A DNA stretch of 52,248 nt from Rhodocyclaceae bacterium UBA5602 (GTDB taxonomy: Bacteria > Pseudomonadota > Gammaproteobacteria > Burkholderiales > Rhodocyclaceae): NCBI GenBank assembly GCA_002424865.1, contig DILC01000054.1, positions 7,504 to 59,751 on the forward strand, written 5' to 3'. Both the position numbers and the translations under genes were made by a program. Below the pieces are notes generated by a model. The model did no database searches. It was not told the origin of the DNA and saw only the letters and a program-made list of their open reading frames with translations. This document shows, piece by piece, positions 1 to 8,089 of this stretch; the first letter of the stretch is position 1, and the number at the start of each line of letters is the position of its first letter.

Positions 1-190
1 GTCACGCCGCCCGCGCAGCGAGCCAGGCAGTCACTCCCCGTGCGAGGGGCAAGGCGGGAATTCGCGCCGCAGGTGTCGCGCCGCCGCCGCCGGCTGGCTG
101 TGCAAAGCCGACCGTGGGCGGGTCTTTATGCTGCCTTTCGCGTGTTTCATCATCAGCGGATGGCATTTACTTGCTTACCATGGGCCAAAG
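1..190 (+). repeat. Family B dispersed repeat, copy 1 (cut by window edge)
   Basis: This stretch matches the copies at 10501-10742 (inverted) and 14009-14250. Shared landmarks in order are GCGCAGCGAGCCAG, GGAATTCGCG, GGCTGGCTGTGCAAAGCC and TATGCTGCCTTTCGCGTG, ending near TTACCATG. The middle is shorter and more diverged than in the other copies, and the left end may lie outside the window. It sits just downstream of the cytochrome c4 gene and contains no convincing gene. Confidence 0.85.
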
Positions 191-219
191 CGCGTCAGCT
201 AGCGTATGGCTGCGAATGC

Positions 220-861
220 TTAGCGCAAACCTGCCATGTAGTCGGTGACGGCCTTGATTTCTGCATCGGTCATTTTTAATGCAATGGTACGCATGATTTT
301 GGCCGGATCGTTGGCGCGTGTGCCATCACGGAAAGCTTTGAGTTGCGCTTCAGCGTACTCGGCGTGCTGACCACTAACGCGCGGGTATTGTGCAGGAATG
401 CCAGCCCCGGTGGGGCCGTGGCAGGATGCACAGGCAGGCAGGCCTTTTTTCATGTCGCCACGGCGGTACAGCGCCTGGCCTTGCAGGACAGTGGCTTCAT
501 TCTTGGCGGCGCCAGCCTTTGCGGTTTGCGAAGAGAAGTAAGCGGCTAAATCACGCATCTGGCCCAGGTCATAAGGGGCGATCATGCCGCCCATGATGGC
601 GTTGGCGCGCAATGCAGGTTGGCCGTCTGCCGCCTTGAAGTTGGTCATTTGCTTCAACAGGTAATCATAGCTTTGCCCGGCCAGTGATGGATTCACGGCG
701 ATGGTGCTATTGCCATCCGCGTTATGGCAAGCGGCGCAAACTGTGGTGGCGATTTCTTTGCCGCGCGCCGCGTCCCCTTTGGGAGCGGCTTTGGCAGCGT
801 CCGTAGCGTGTGCGCTACAGGCGATGAATGCAAAAACAAGTGCAAACAGGGAACGACTCAT
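220..861 (-). CDS. Cytochrome c4-type dihaem cytochrome c
   Basis: This 213-residue periplasmic electron carrier has an N-terminal signal peptide (about residues 1-19, ending CSAHA). Two class I cytochrome c domains follow, each with a haem-attachment motif: CAACH near residue 42 and CASCH near residue 140. Length and two-domain layout fit cytochrome c4, which passes electrons from the bc1 complex to terminal oxidases. It is divergent from engB across a 320-bp gap, a neighbourhood common in betaproteobacteria. Family assignment is firm; the exact electron partners are inferred. Confidence 0.93.
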   Translation of the reverse strand: MSRSLFALVFAFIACSAHATDAAKAAPKGDAARGKEIATTVCAACHNADGNSTIAVNPSLAGQSYDYLLKQMTNFKAADGQPALRANAIMGGMIAPYDLGQMRDLAAYFSSQTAKAGAAKNEATVLQGQALYRRGDMKKGLPACASCHGPTGAGIPAQYPRVSGQHAEYAEAQLKAFRDGTRANDPAKIMRTIALKMTDAEIKAVTDYMAGLR

Positions 862-1182
862 GATGACAAATTCTCCGATTAACTGCCGACAGTCCGGCCC
901 GTGAAAGCTGTTATTCTACCTTAGGCTAAAAAGCGGCTCAGCGGCTTTCTTTATTTAACAACCCTTGTGATTTTGGTCAGGTTTATGCCATTTTGTTGCG
1001 TTGCCGAGGCTTCCTGTCGCTGTCTGCGGCGTTTGCCAAATAGCGCGGATAGTATTTTATCGTCTTTGCGCTGATAAAATTGTCCGTTGTCCGCGGGCCA
1101 TCTGGCGTTTATTGGCGGCTAACCGTGCTTAAAGCGCCGACAAACCCTTTTTTCTGACATTCTCCCACCCGGCTCTTCCATT
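862..1182. other. Divergent intergenic region, cytochrome c4/engB
   Basis: This gap lies between two divergent genes and must hold both promoters. It is AT-richer than its surroundings, for example around ATAGTATTTTATCG (1051-1064) and GATAAAATTG (1073-1082). No confident -35/-10 pair, operator, RNA gene or repeat could be assigned. Confidence 0.4.
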
Positions 1183-1908
1183 ATGGCTATTTTCCGTCAC
1201 GCGACATTTGAAATTTCTGCCGCCAAACCCAGTGGTTTGCCATCGTCGTTAGGGGCGGAAATTGCCTTTGCCGGGCGGTCGAATGCGGGTAAATCCAGTG
1301 CAATCAATACCTTGGTAGGACATACGCGTTTGGCGTTTGTCTCCAAAACACCGGGGCGCACACAGCTTATCAATGTGTTTCGCATGAGAAACGGCGCGGC
1401 CTTGGTCGATTTGCCCGGCTACGGATTCGCTCAGGTGCCCTTGGCTGTGCGCCTGCAATGGCAGGGTTTGCTGGAGGAGTATCTGATCAGGCGCACTAAT
1501 TTGATTGGTCTGGTGTTGATTATGGATTCGCGCCGCCCGCTCACCGAGCTGGATTGGAAAATGGTCGGCTGGTTTGCGCCCACCGGGCGGCCGATTCATT
1601 GCCTGTTGACTAAATCAGACAAGCTCACCCGCCAGGCGCAGGCAGAAACACTGCGCGAAACGCGGGCGGCCTTGGCTGAAGCGTTGCCGACGTATATCAA
1701 TGGCATTACTGTACAACTTTTTTCCAGCCTGAAAAAAACCGGCATGGCGGAGGTTGAGCGTGTGGTCGATGGTTGGCTCACTGCGGCGCATTTTCCTGCC
1801 GACGACGTGCTGGCCTCCGCCGCTGCGGAGGTCGAGGACCAAAAGGATGGTGATGTGGACGCGGTAACAGCCGAAGATAAAAAAAGCCCTCGGCAATCGG
1901 GGGAATGA
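1183..1908 (+). CDS. engB: Ribosome-biogenesis GTPase EngB (YihA/YsxC)
   Basis: EngB is an essential small GTPase that assists late assembly of the large ribosomal subunit. The G motifs are visible: G1 GRSNAGKSS (residues 31-39), G3 DLPGYG (76-81), G4 TKSD (143-146) and G5 SSLKK near residue 185. At 241 residues it is about 30 longer than usual. The extra length is a C-terminal tail rich in Ala, Asp and Glu that looks disordered. The stop codon lies inside a 12-bp perfect hairpin. It is transcribed away from the cytochrome c4 gene. Confidence 0.95.
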   Translation: MAIFRHATFEISAAKPSGLPSSLGAEIAFAGRSNAGKSSAINTLVGHTRLAFVSKTPGRTQLINVFRMRNGAALVDLPGYGFAQVPLAVRLQWQGLLEEYLIRRTNLIGLVLIMDSRRPLTELDWKMVGWFAPTGRPIHCLLTKSDKLTRQAQAETLRETRAALAEALPTYINGITVQLFSSLKKTGMAEVERVVDGWLTAAHFPADDVLASAAAEVEDQKDGDVDAVTAEDKKSPRQSGE

Positions 1909-1918
1909 TTGCCGAGGG
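1881..1918 (-). terminator. Intrinsic terminator-like hairpin, U-run on minus strand
   Basis: CCCTCGGCAATC (1887-1898) and GATTGCCGAGGG (1907-1918) form a perfect 12-bp stem with an 8-base loop. An A-run (1879-1885) lies on the left side, so the U-tract reads out only for leftward transcription. It overlaps the engB stop codon. It may also end engB transcription, although no T-tract follows in that direction. Confidence 0.6.
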
Positions 1919-2127
1919 TTGGCTTGCTTAACACTACTGTCAAGCTACCTGCTCAAGGGGAGGAAGCAGGGGGCGTCAAACAAGGCGCGCGATGAAAAAG
2001 GGGGGAATCACCACGCTGTTGCCTTGCTTGACACACATTGTGTTCGAGCGGGCCGCTGCAATAAAGTTCCAGTCAATTTCAGAAAATAACATTCTGTTAC
2101 ATAACGCCCTGTTTTTTGGAGAAACGT

Positions 2128-3153
2128 ATGGCTGCAGTACCGTTTGTTGGGGATGGCAAATTTTTAACGCGGCGCATGCGCCGCATGCGCCGCGATGATT
2201 TTTCGCGGCGGCTGATGTGTGAGCACACACTCACCGTGGATGATATGATTTACCCAGTGTTTGTTTTGGAAGGCGCGGGGCGAATGGAGGCCGTGGCTTC
2301 CATGCCCGGCGTATCACGCGTTTCACTGGACAACTTGTTACCCGTGGCGGAACAAGCGGTAAAGTTGGGCATTCCGGCATTGGCCTTGTTCCCGGTCATC
2401 GCCAGCGGCAAAAAAACACCCGGGGCGGAAGAGGCGTGGAATCCGGCCGGGCTGGTGCCGACGGTGGTGGCGCGCCTGAAAAAGGAATTCCCCTCGCTTG
2501 GCGTCATCACCGATGTGGCGCTCGATCCCTATACCAGCCACGGCCAGGATGGCTTGATCGACCCGGCGGATGCGCAAGGCTATGTGTTGAACGATGAAAC
2601 GCTGGCGGCCTTGGCCAAACAGGCGCTATGCCATGCGCATGCAGGTGCGGATGTGGTCGCGCCGTCGGACATGATGGATGGCCGCGTGGGCTACATCCGT
2701 TACGCGCTGGATCAGGAAAATCTGATCCATACGCGCATTTTGGCTTATGCCGCGAAATATGCGTCGAGCTTTTATGGCCCGTTCCGTGAGGCCGTGGGCT
2801 CGGCGGGCAACCTGGGTCGAGGCGATAAAAAAACCTACCAGATGGATCCGGCCAATTCGGATGAGGCCTTGCGCGAAGTGGCGCTGGATTTGCAGGAAGG
2901 TGCGGATATGGTGATGGTCAAGCCCGGCATGCCTTACCTGGACATCGTGCGCCGCGTGAAAGACACCTTTGGCGTGCCCACCTATGCCTACCAGGTGAGT
3001 GGCGAATACGCCATGCTCAAAGCCGCCGCGCAAAACGGCTGGCTGGACCATGATGCGGTAATGATGGAGTCGCTCCTGGCATTCAAGCGCGCGGGCTGCG
3101 ATGGCATTCTGACGTACTTTGCGTTGGAAGCGGCGGCGTTGCTAAAAGCTTAA
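2128..3153 (+). CDS. hemB: Delta-aminolevulinic acid dehydratase (porphobilinogen synthase)
   Basis: HemB condenses two 5-aminolevulinate molecules to porphobilinogen in haem and cobalamin synthesis. The protein is about 341 residues. Visible are the conserved APSDMMDGR segment and MVKPGMPYLD, which carries an active-site lysine. The region that in zinc enzymes has a three-cysteine site reads DVALDPYTSHGQDG here, with Asp instead of Cys. This points to the magnesium-dependent class. ATG at 2128 is chosen because GGAG (2118-2121) sits six bases upstream; the in-frame TTG at 2116 overlaps that ribosome binding site. Confidence 0.96.
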   Translation: MAAVPFVGDGKFLTRRMRRMRRDDFSRRLMCEHTLTVDDMIYPVFVLEGAGRMEAVASMPGVSRVSLDNLLPVAEQAVKLGIPALALFPVIASGKKTPGAEEAWNPAGLVPTVVARLKKEFPSLGVITDVALDPYTSHGQDGLIDPADAQGYVLNDETLAALAKQALCHAHAGADVVAPSDMMDGRVGYIRYALDQENLIHTRILAYAAKYASSFYGPFREAVGSAGNLGRGDKKTYQMDPANSDEALREVALDLQEGADMVMVKPGMPYLDIVRRVKDTFGVPTYAYQVSGEYAMLKAAAQNGWLDHDAVMMESLLAFKRAGCDGILTYFALEAAALLKA

Positions 3154-3294
3154 AAGGCGACATCCCGGAGAGGTTTCGGCAAACATCACGCAATTGGCAT
3201 GCACTACAAGAAAGCGGGTTGAGCATCAGGTTATGCTATGAATTGAGGCTGAATGATGATTTTGGTGCGGGCAAGTGGCCTACGGTTATTGTAT

Positions 3295-3654
3295 CTATTT
3301 TGAGGATGCGGAGTTCCCGCTCATGCGCTTCAAAAAGGCTACTGCCAAAGTGCCCATGGTAGCTGTAGCAATGGTTCCACCCAGCCAATCATGTCCTTGC
3401 AAGCCAACATATATGCCACCGAGGATACCGCATATGCCAATGCTCAGTGCAGCCAGGATGCCACACATCCGTTCTACGAATACAAATGTATTGACGCGAA
3501 TTTGTTCGCGCCGTCGTGTGTCTGCTTCAATCTGCGTCTGTTCGAAGATCCAATCTAACCCGATCCGGACGAATGGCATGCAGGCGCTCAATGCCGACGA
3601 TCGGGACCAGCGGGGCATCCGAGTGGTTGTCTTGAACAGCTATTTCAGAGCCAT
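3295..3654 (-). pseudogene. Frameshifted DUF2335-like small membrane protein
   Basis: The intact part (3295-3618) encodes a C-terminal two-helix membrane hairpin (ILAALSIGICGILGGIYVGL, then GTIATATMGTLAVAFL) after a charged QIEADTRRREQ segment, as in DUF2335 proteins. Its own N-terminus looks unnatural. The plausible start ATG at 3654 (AAAGG upstream) meets a stop after four codons. The adjacent frame reads LVPIVGIERLHAIRPDRV, which fits the missing N-terminal half and rejoins the C-terminal frame if one base is removed near 3564. I infer two compensating frameshifts. A shorter functional product from 3618 is the alternative. Confidence 0.5.
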
Positions 3655-3662
3655 CCCGGCCT

Positions 3663-3854
3663 TTAGCGTGTGCGGTAGTTTATCGACTCACGCTTCAACT
3701 GAGCGCGCATATCGTGACCAATAGCCTGAAAATCGTCACGCAGGCGTTGCGCATCGGTTGCAAATCCGTGCCTATCAACATGGTAGCGGCGCGCTTTGGG
3801 CATGAGTTCAAGTGCGGTAGCATAGCCACGCAACATGTTTAATAGATGTTCCAT
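3663..3854 (-). CDS. Small uncharacterised protein
   Basis: A reading frame of about 63 residues (MEHLLNMLRGYATALELMP...) is rich in Arg, Asp and Leu, with predicted helices and no membrane segment. It starts at ATG 3854; a GTG start at 3890 would add 12 residues. It lies immediately upstream of, and on the same strand as, the DUF2335-like remnant, with 8 bases between its stop and that gene's ATG, so the two probably formed an operon. I do not recognise the family. Confidence 0.5.
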   Translation of the reverse strand: MEHLLNMLRGYATALELMPKARRYHVDRHGFATDAQRLRDDFQAIGHDMRAQLKRESINYRTR

Positions 3855-3902
3855 AGAGCGCAATGTGCCATGTTTCAGCAATTTTGACACATGGCTGGTC
3901 TG

Positions 3903-4499
3903 CTAGCGCGCCAATAATGGCCACTGCGCCGCCCATTGCGCCAGCGGGTCTTCCTTGAAGCCGCTTTTGACAAAGCGCTGCCAGTGGCCAAGCGTAAAGC
4001 ACACCAGCATATTGGCATGCGCGCTGGCGTCGTGCGCGCTGCTTAATGCATTTTGCGCGATGGCAATTTTGAGGCATTGTTTGAGTGTCGCTTCGATGCG
4101 ATCCAGCAGCTGATTGATGCGCGCTTGCAAGCGGGGATTTTCATGCACCAGCGCATCGCCTACCAGCACGCGCGTCAAGCCGCGGTTTTTTTGCGCGAAA
4201 CGCAACAACGAGGCGACGATCATTTCCGCTTGTTTAAGCCCTGCTTCTTCCGTGGCTTCGATTTGGCCAATCACGCCAAACACGCCGCTCTCGATAAATT
4301 CGATCAGTCCTTCATACATTTGCGCCTTGCTGGCAAAGTGACGGTATAACGCCGCTTCAGAGACATTCAACTGTTTGGCCAGCAGTGCCGTTGTTACTTT
4401 TTCCGCCGTCGGGCGCTCCAGCATTTCGGCGATGGTTTGCAGGATCAGCAGCTTTTTTTCGCCCATGGGCGGAGGCAAATTTTTATTGGTTGCGTTCAT
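3903..4499 (-). CDS. slmA: Nucleoid occlusion factor SlmA (TetR family)
   Basis: SlmA binds specific chromosomal sites and blocks FtsZ ring assembly over the nucleoid. The 198-residue protein has a TetR-type helix-turn-helix near residues 28-60 (TTALLAKQLNVSEAALYRHF) and an all-helical ligand/dimer domain. It ends with KSGFKEDPLAQWAAQWPLL, close to the SlmA C-terminal signature. It lies 10 bp downstream of argB on the same strand, so co-transcription is likely. A generic TetR repressor is less likely given the C-terminus. Confidence 0.88.
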   Translation of the reverse strand: MNATNKNLPPPMGEKKLLILQTIAEMLERPTAEKVTTALLAKQLNVSEAALYRHFASKAQMYEGLIEFIESGVFGVIGQIEATEEAGLKQAEMIVASLLRFAQKNRGLTRVLVGDALVHENPRLQARINQLLDRIEATLKQCLKIAIAQNALSSAHDASAHANMLVCFTLGHWQRFVKSGFKEDPLAQWAAQWPLLAR

Positions 4500-4509
4500 T
4501 TGTACCCGC

Positions 4510-5394
4510 TCATTTGGATTTGATTAACGTGCCGACGCCATCATCGGTCAAAATCTCCAGCAGCAAGGCGTGCTCAACGCGGCCATCGATGATGTGCACG
4601 CTTTTCACGCCGCTGCGCGCGGCATCCAGCGCCGAGCCGATCTTGGGCAACATGCCGCCGGACAAGGTGCCATCCGCGACCATGTCATCGACATCGCGCG
4701 GCGTGATGCCGGTCAAAAGATTGCCCGCCTTGTCCAGCACGCCAGGGGTGTTGGTCAGCATGACTAGCTTTTCAGCCTTGAGCACTTCGGCGATTTTTCC
4801 GGCCACCACATCGGCATTGATGTTGTAGGTTTCACCTTCGTCGCCCACGCCGATCGGCGCGATCACCGGGATGAAGTCGCCGGAATCGAGCAAGGCAATC
4901 AGGGCGGGATCGATGGATATGATCTCGCCGACCTGGCCGATGTCGAGCATTTCGCCGGGTTTTTCCGTATTTTCGATGAGCAGTTTTTTGGCGCGGATGA
5001 AATTGCCATCCTTGCCGGTCAAGCCGACCGCCTTGCCGCCCTGCTGGTTGATCAGGTTGACGATTTCCTTATTGACCTGGCCGCCGAGCACCATTTCCAC
5101 GACATCCATGGTCTCCGCATCGGTCACCCGCATGCCTTGCACGAATGCGCCTTTTTTGCCGACGCGCGCGAGCAGGTTTTCGATCTGCGGCCCGCCGCCA
5201 TGCACCACCACCGGATTCATGCCAACCAGCTTGAGCAGCACGACATCGCGCGCAAAGCACTGCTTGAGGTTGTCGTCGGTCATCGCATTGCCGCCATATT
5301 TGACGACGATGGTGCGGTCGTGAAAGCGCTTGATGTAAGGCAGGGCTTCGGCAAGAACGCCAGCCTTGATGGCGGGTGCAGGTTTGCTTGTCAT
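4510..5394 (-). CDS. argB: Acetylglutamate kinase
   Basis: ArgB phosphorylates N-acetyl-L-glutamate, the second step of arginine synthesis, in the cytoplasm. The 294-residue protein has the amino-acid-kinase fold: VVKYGGNAM near residue 33, VVHGGGPQI near 68, the NINADVVAGKIAE segment near 195, and a C-terminal GGMLPKI plus VHIIDGR. Length is typical. It leads the argB-slmA unit. Confidence 0.96.
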   Translation of the reverse strand: MTSKPAPAIKAGVLAEALPYIKRFHDRTIVVKYGGNAMTDDNLKQCFARDVVLLKLVGMNPVVVHGGGPQIENLLARVGKKGAFVQGMRVTDAETMDVVEMVLGGQVNKEIVNLINQQGGKAVGLTGKDGNFIRAKKLLIENTEKPGEMLDIGQVGEIISIDPALIALLDSGDFIPVIAPIGVGDEGETYNINADVVAGKIAEVLKAEKLVMLTNTPGVLDKAGNLLTGITPRDVDDMVADGTLSGGMLPKIGSALDAARSGVKSVHIIDGRVEHALLLEILTDDGVGTLIKSK

Positions 5395-5496
5395 GGGCGA
5401 AAAGTGCGAGTGGTAACTTTGCCCATTCTAGCGGTGTGCACAAGAAAACGGGGCGCGGCAACCCAGACGGGCCGCCGCGCCCTGTTTGTCTTTCCG

Positions 5497-5520
5497 CGCC
5501 GTATTATCAGCGCCGACTAT
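5497..5520 (-). repeat. Family C repeat core
   Basis: On the minus strand this reads AGTCGGCGCTG, then ATAATACGGCG, directly after the Hsp20 stop. It matches the cores near 20219, 27584, 30398, 33302 and 45169. Confidence 0.7.
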
Positions 5521-5928
5521 TTACTGAATGGTCAGCCGCCTGGCCTGCGCCGCGGTTTTCTTCGGCAATACCAGTTCCAGCACGCCGTCATTGTATTTGG
5601 CGCTGGCCTGCGACTCATCGACTTCCTGCGGCAACTCGAAGCTGCGCGAGACCTTGCCAAAATAGCGCTCGCTACGGAGCGCCCTTTCGCCTTCCTTGGC
5701 TTCCTTCGCTTCGCGGCGTTCGGCGCTAATCGAGACGACCGCGCCATCAATAGCCACATGGATATCTTCCTTTTTCACACCGGGAATTTCAGCGTGGATG
5801 GCGTAGGCATTTTCACGTTCCTTGACGTCGACTTTCAAGGCGAGTGCTTCTGCCTGTCCGCCCACAGGGCGCACAAAAAATCCGCGCAGCAAATCATCCA
5901 ATGGATCACGGTAAATCAGGTTGCTCAT
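5521..5928 (-). CDS. Small heat-shock protein, Hsp20/alpha-crystallin family
   Basis: This ATP-independent holdase chaperone has 135 residues: a short N-terminal arm (MSNLIYRDPLDDLL), an alpha-crystallin domain (about residues 28-120) with AEIPGVKKEDI and the conserved YNDGVLELVLPKK, and a short C-terminal tail. A sigma-32-type promoter lies about 60 bp upstream (5991-6020), which supports heat-shock control. A family C repeat core starts right after the stop codon. Confidence 0.93.
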   Translation of the reverse strand: MSNLIYRDPLDDLLRGFFVRPVGGQAEALALKVDVKERENAYAIHAEIPGVKKEDIHVAIDGAVVSISAERREAKEAKEGERALRSERYFGKVSRSFELPQEVDESQASAKYNDGVLELVLPKKTAAQARRLTIQ

Positions 5929-5990
5929 GATTTTTCCTTTCGTGGTTTTGACGGTTGGCGCCCACCCTTGTGAGCGCCTTATGGAGTGTT

Positions 5991-6020
5991 CTATATAGGT
6001 ATGCCCTGCCAGGTTTCAAG
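5991..6020 (-). promoter_or_regulatory. Sigma-32-type heat-shock promoter for hsp20
   Basis: On the minus strand CTTGAAA (6014-6020) is followed after 14 bases by CCTATATAG (5991-5999). This is close to the sigma-32 consensus CTTGAAA / CCCATnT with one mismatch in the -10. It lies about 60 bp upstream of the Hsp20 start. Confidence 0.65.
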
Positions 6021-6040
6021 AGCAGGTAACATTGCGCCCC

Positions 6041-6610
6041 ATGACCCCGCAAGACCTTTCCCATGCCGTTAGCGGGCTGCGTCCCCGCCTGTTGCGCTTC
6101 GCGCAATTGCAACTGCGCGAAGCCTCGGCCGCCGAGGATGCCGTGCAGGAAGCCCTGCTGGCGGCAACCATGCACGCTGGCCAATTTCAGGGCGCCTCAG
6201 CCGCCGCGACCTGGATGTTCGCCATCCTGAAGAACAAGATCATCGACGAGTTCCGCCGCCGCAGCCGCCAGCCGCAAGCGGATGTTGACGTCGAGCAGGC
6301 GCAGGCATTCGAAGAAGCGCTGGAGGAGCAATTCGATGAACGCGGCCATTGGGTCTCGCATCCCGCAGCATGGGCCGACCCGCAGGCCTCGCTGGAGCAG
6401 AAGCGGTTCTGGGAAGTCTTCGAGGTGTGCATCAGCGGCCTGCCCGAAAAACCGGCGCGGGTTTTTGGCATGCGCGAGTTGCTGGGCATGGAAACGGAAG
6501 AAATTTGTAAGGAATTGAAATTGTCCACGTCGAATTGCTGGGTGCTGTTGCACCGGGCGCGTTTGGGACTGCGTGACTGCCTGTCCCGGCGCTGGTTTGG
6601 AGAAACTTGA
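6041..6610 (+). CDS. ECF-type RNA polymerase sigma factor
   Basis: The sigma-70 family protein has about 189 residues. Region 2 is near residues 10-75 (RFAQLQLREASAAEDAVQEA, then AATWMFAILKNKIID) and region 4 near 125-180 (ARVFGMRELLGMETEEICKEL). TGA is followed at once by the ATG of a zinc-finger anti-sigma gene, and the RiPP genes follow, so it probably controls that operon and itself. ATG at 6041 is used; TTG at 6032 would add three residues and sits closer to AGCAGG (6022-6027). The target promoter was not identified. Confidence 0.9.
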   Translation: MTPQDLSHAVSGLRPRLLRFAQLQLREASAAEDAVQEALLAATMHAGQFQGASAAATWMFAILKNKIIDEFRRRSRQPQADVDVEQAQAFEEALEEQFDERGHWVSHPAAWADPQASLEQKRFWEVFEVCISGLPEKPARVFGMRELLGMETEEICKELKLSTSNCWVLLHRARLGLRDCLSRRWFGET

Positions 6611-6796
6611 ATGCTGTCGTGCCGCGAAGAAACAGAATTGATGTCGCAAGGGTTTGAACGTCCGCTGACATTGGGCGAGCGGTTGGGCCTGCGTATGCAC
6701 CTGTTATTCTGCAAGGGCTGCCGTGCGACGTTGCGACATTTCAAGTTTTTGCGAACTGCCACGCGGGCCTGGCGGGATCAGCACCATGATTTTTAA
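6611..6796 (+). CDS. Putative zinc-finger anti-sigma factor (zf-HC2 type)
   Basis: The 61-residue protein starts directly at the sigma-factor stop (TGAATG), so translation is coupled. It carries a HxxxCxxC motif (HLLFCKGC, near residues 29-36) and an earlier Cys near the N-terminus, as in zf-HC2 anti-sigma domains that bind ECF sigma factors. There is no membrane segment, so it would act in the cytoplasm. What releases the sigma factor is unknown; metal or oxidation of the cysteine site is an inference from the operon. Confidence 0.8.
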   Translation: MLSCREETELMSQGFERPLTLGERLGLRMHLLFCKGCRATLRHFKFLRTATRAWRDQHHDF

Positions 6797-6828
6797 ATTT
6801 AACTTTTATGACAACTAGGGATATGACA

Positions 6829-7209
6829 ATGAAAAAGACGAACGTTGTTTCAATCGCTGTGGGTACTGCTTTTGCTGCCGCTACACTCAGTTCTGCTGTA
6901 TTTGCGGGTGAAAATCCGTTTGCCATGCAAAAACTGGATCGTGGCTATCAAGTGGCGGATTCACATGCAGCAGGCAAGATGAAGGACGGCAAATGCGGTG
7001 AAGGCAAGTGTGGCGCAAAAATGAAAGCCGACAAAAAGAAGGAGGCTAAATGCGGCGCCGACAAAATGAAGGATGGCAAGTGCGGTGAAAAAATGAAAGA
7101 AGCCTCATGCGGCGCGGACAAGAAGCAGGATGGCTCCTGCGGCGCTGGCAAAATGGACGCCCCCAAGGCTGGTGCGCCTGCAGAAAACGCGCCAAAAGCC
7201 GCAGAGTAA
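6829..7209 (+). CDS. Bufferin/HvfA-type metallophore precursor (RiPP)
   Basis: The exported precursor has about 126 residues with a signal peptide (MKKTNVVSIAVGTAFAAA..., cleavage after VFA). A Lys/Gly/Ala-rich low-complexity core carries six Cys-Gly motifs: DGKCG, EGKCG, EAKCG, DGKCG, EASCG and DGSCG. EGKCG-type motifs are the known sites where MNIO enzymes convert Cys to copper-binding oxazolone/thioamide groups in HvfA-like peptides. The MNIO enzyme is the next gene. ATG 6829 is preferred (AGGG eight bases upstream); ATGs at 6808 and 6823 are alternatives. Role in copper sequestration is inferred. Confidence 0.88.
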   Translation: MKKTNVVSIAVGTAFAAATLSSAVFAGENPFAMQKLDRGYQVADSHAAGKMKDGKCGEGKCGAKMKADKKKEAKCGADKMKDGKCGEKMKEASCGADKKQDGSCGAGKMDAPKAGAPAENAPKAAE

Positions 7210-7252
7210 AGCGGGTTCGCCTGACTAAACTTGACTTGTTATGGAGTCCACG

Positions 7253-8089
7253 GTGATTTCAGGCGCTGGCCTCGGATTTCGGCGGGAGATGCTGCCCGAG
7301 CTGAAAACCGGGCCACTGGATGCCATTGGTTTTTTTGAGATGGCACCCGAAAACTGGGTGGGCATGGGCGGACGTTCGGCCAAGGAGTTACGCGCCTTTA
7401 CCGAACGCTACCCGTTTGTCTGCCATGGTTTGTCACTCGACTTGGGTGGCCCTTCGCCGCTGGATGAAGGCCTGTTGCGGCGCATTAAAAGTTTTATGCA
7501 ACAGCATGGCATGACGCTTTATACCGAGCATTTGTCGTGGTGCGGCGACGGGGGGCATTTATATGATTTATTGCCTATTCCATGCACGCGGGATGCGGTG
7601 CGCTGGGTGGCTGGGCGCATTCGCCGTGCGCAGGATATTCTGGATATGCAGATCGGGGTCGAGAATGCCTCATATTACATTGCCCCCCCTGATGCCGAGA
7701 TGAGCGAGAGTGAATTTATTCGCGAGGTGATTGCCGAGGCGGGCTGCTTGCTGCACCTGGATGTGAATAACATTTATGTCAATAGCATTAACCATGCGTT
7801 TGACGCGGCGGCTTATCTTGCTTCGTTGCCGCTCGAGAAGACATGCTATGTGCATGTTGCCGGGCATTATGCCGAGCCCGATGGCTTGCTGATCGACACG
7901 CACGGTGCGGACGTGATTGACCCGGTATGGGCGTTGCTGGATGCGGCCTATGCACGGTGTGGTGTGCAGCCGACGTGCCTTGAGCGTGATTTCAATTTTC
8001 CATCGCTTGCTTCATTGAATGCGGAAGCGGCGCATATCCTGGCGATCCAAAATAAACACCCCCAGCGTGAAAAACAGGTGGCCGCATGA
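7253..8089 (+). CDS. MNIO-family RiPP maturase (DUF692; BufB/HvfB-like)
   Basis: The multinuclear non-haem iron oxygenase has about 278 residues and a TIM-barrel fold. It opens with SGAGLGFRRE and has metal-ligand candidates in FFEMAPENW, VCHGLSLDLGG, YTEHLSWCG, GVENASYY, LHLDVNNIYVN, VHVAGHY and DTHG. It would modify the cysteines of the upstream precursor. GTG at 7253 is chosen because GGAG (7243-7246) lies six bases before it; ATG 7241 would contain that ribosome binding site. It overlaps the next gene by ATGA. Confidence 0.92.
   Translation: MISGAGLGFRREMLPELKTGPLDAIGFFEMAPENWVGMGGRSAKELRAFTERYPFVCHGLSLDLGGPSPLDEGLLRRIKSFMQQHGMTLYTEHLSWCGDGGHLYDLLPIPCTRDAVRWVAGRIRRAQDILDMQIGVENASYYIAPPDAEMSESEFIREVIAEAGCLLHLDVNNIYVNSINHAFDAAAYLASLPLEKTCYVHVAGHYAEPDGLLIDTHGADVIDPVWALLDAAYARCGVQPTCLERDFNFPSLASLNAEAAHILAIQNKHPQREKQVAA

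Noticed and set aside
3275..3724. 149-residue plus-strand reading frame
   Set aside because: It is antisense to the DUF2335-like hairpin and the small gene; its composition is that of a shadow frame.
5137..5973. 278-residue plus-strand frame over argB and hsp20
   Set aside because: It covers two real genes on the other strand and has no family features; it is a shadow of high-GC coding sequence.
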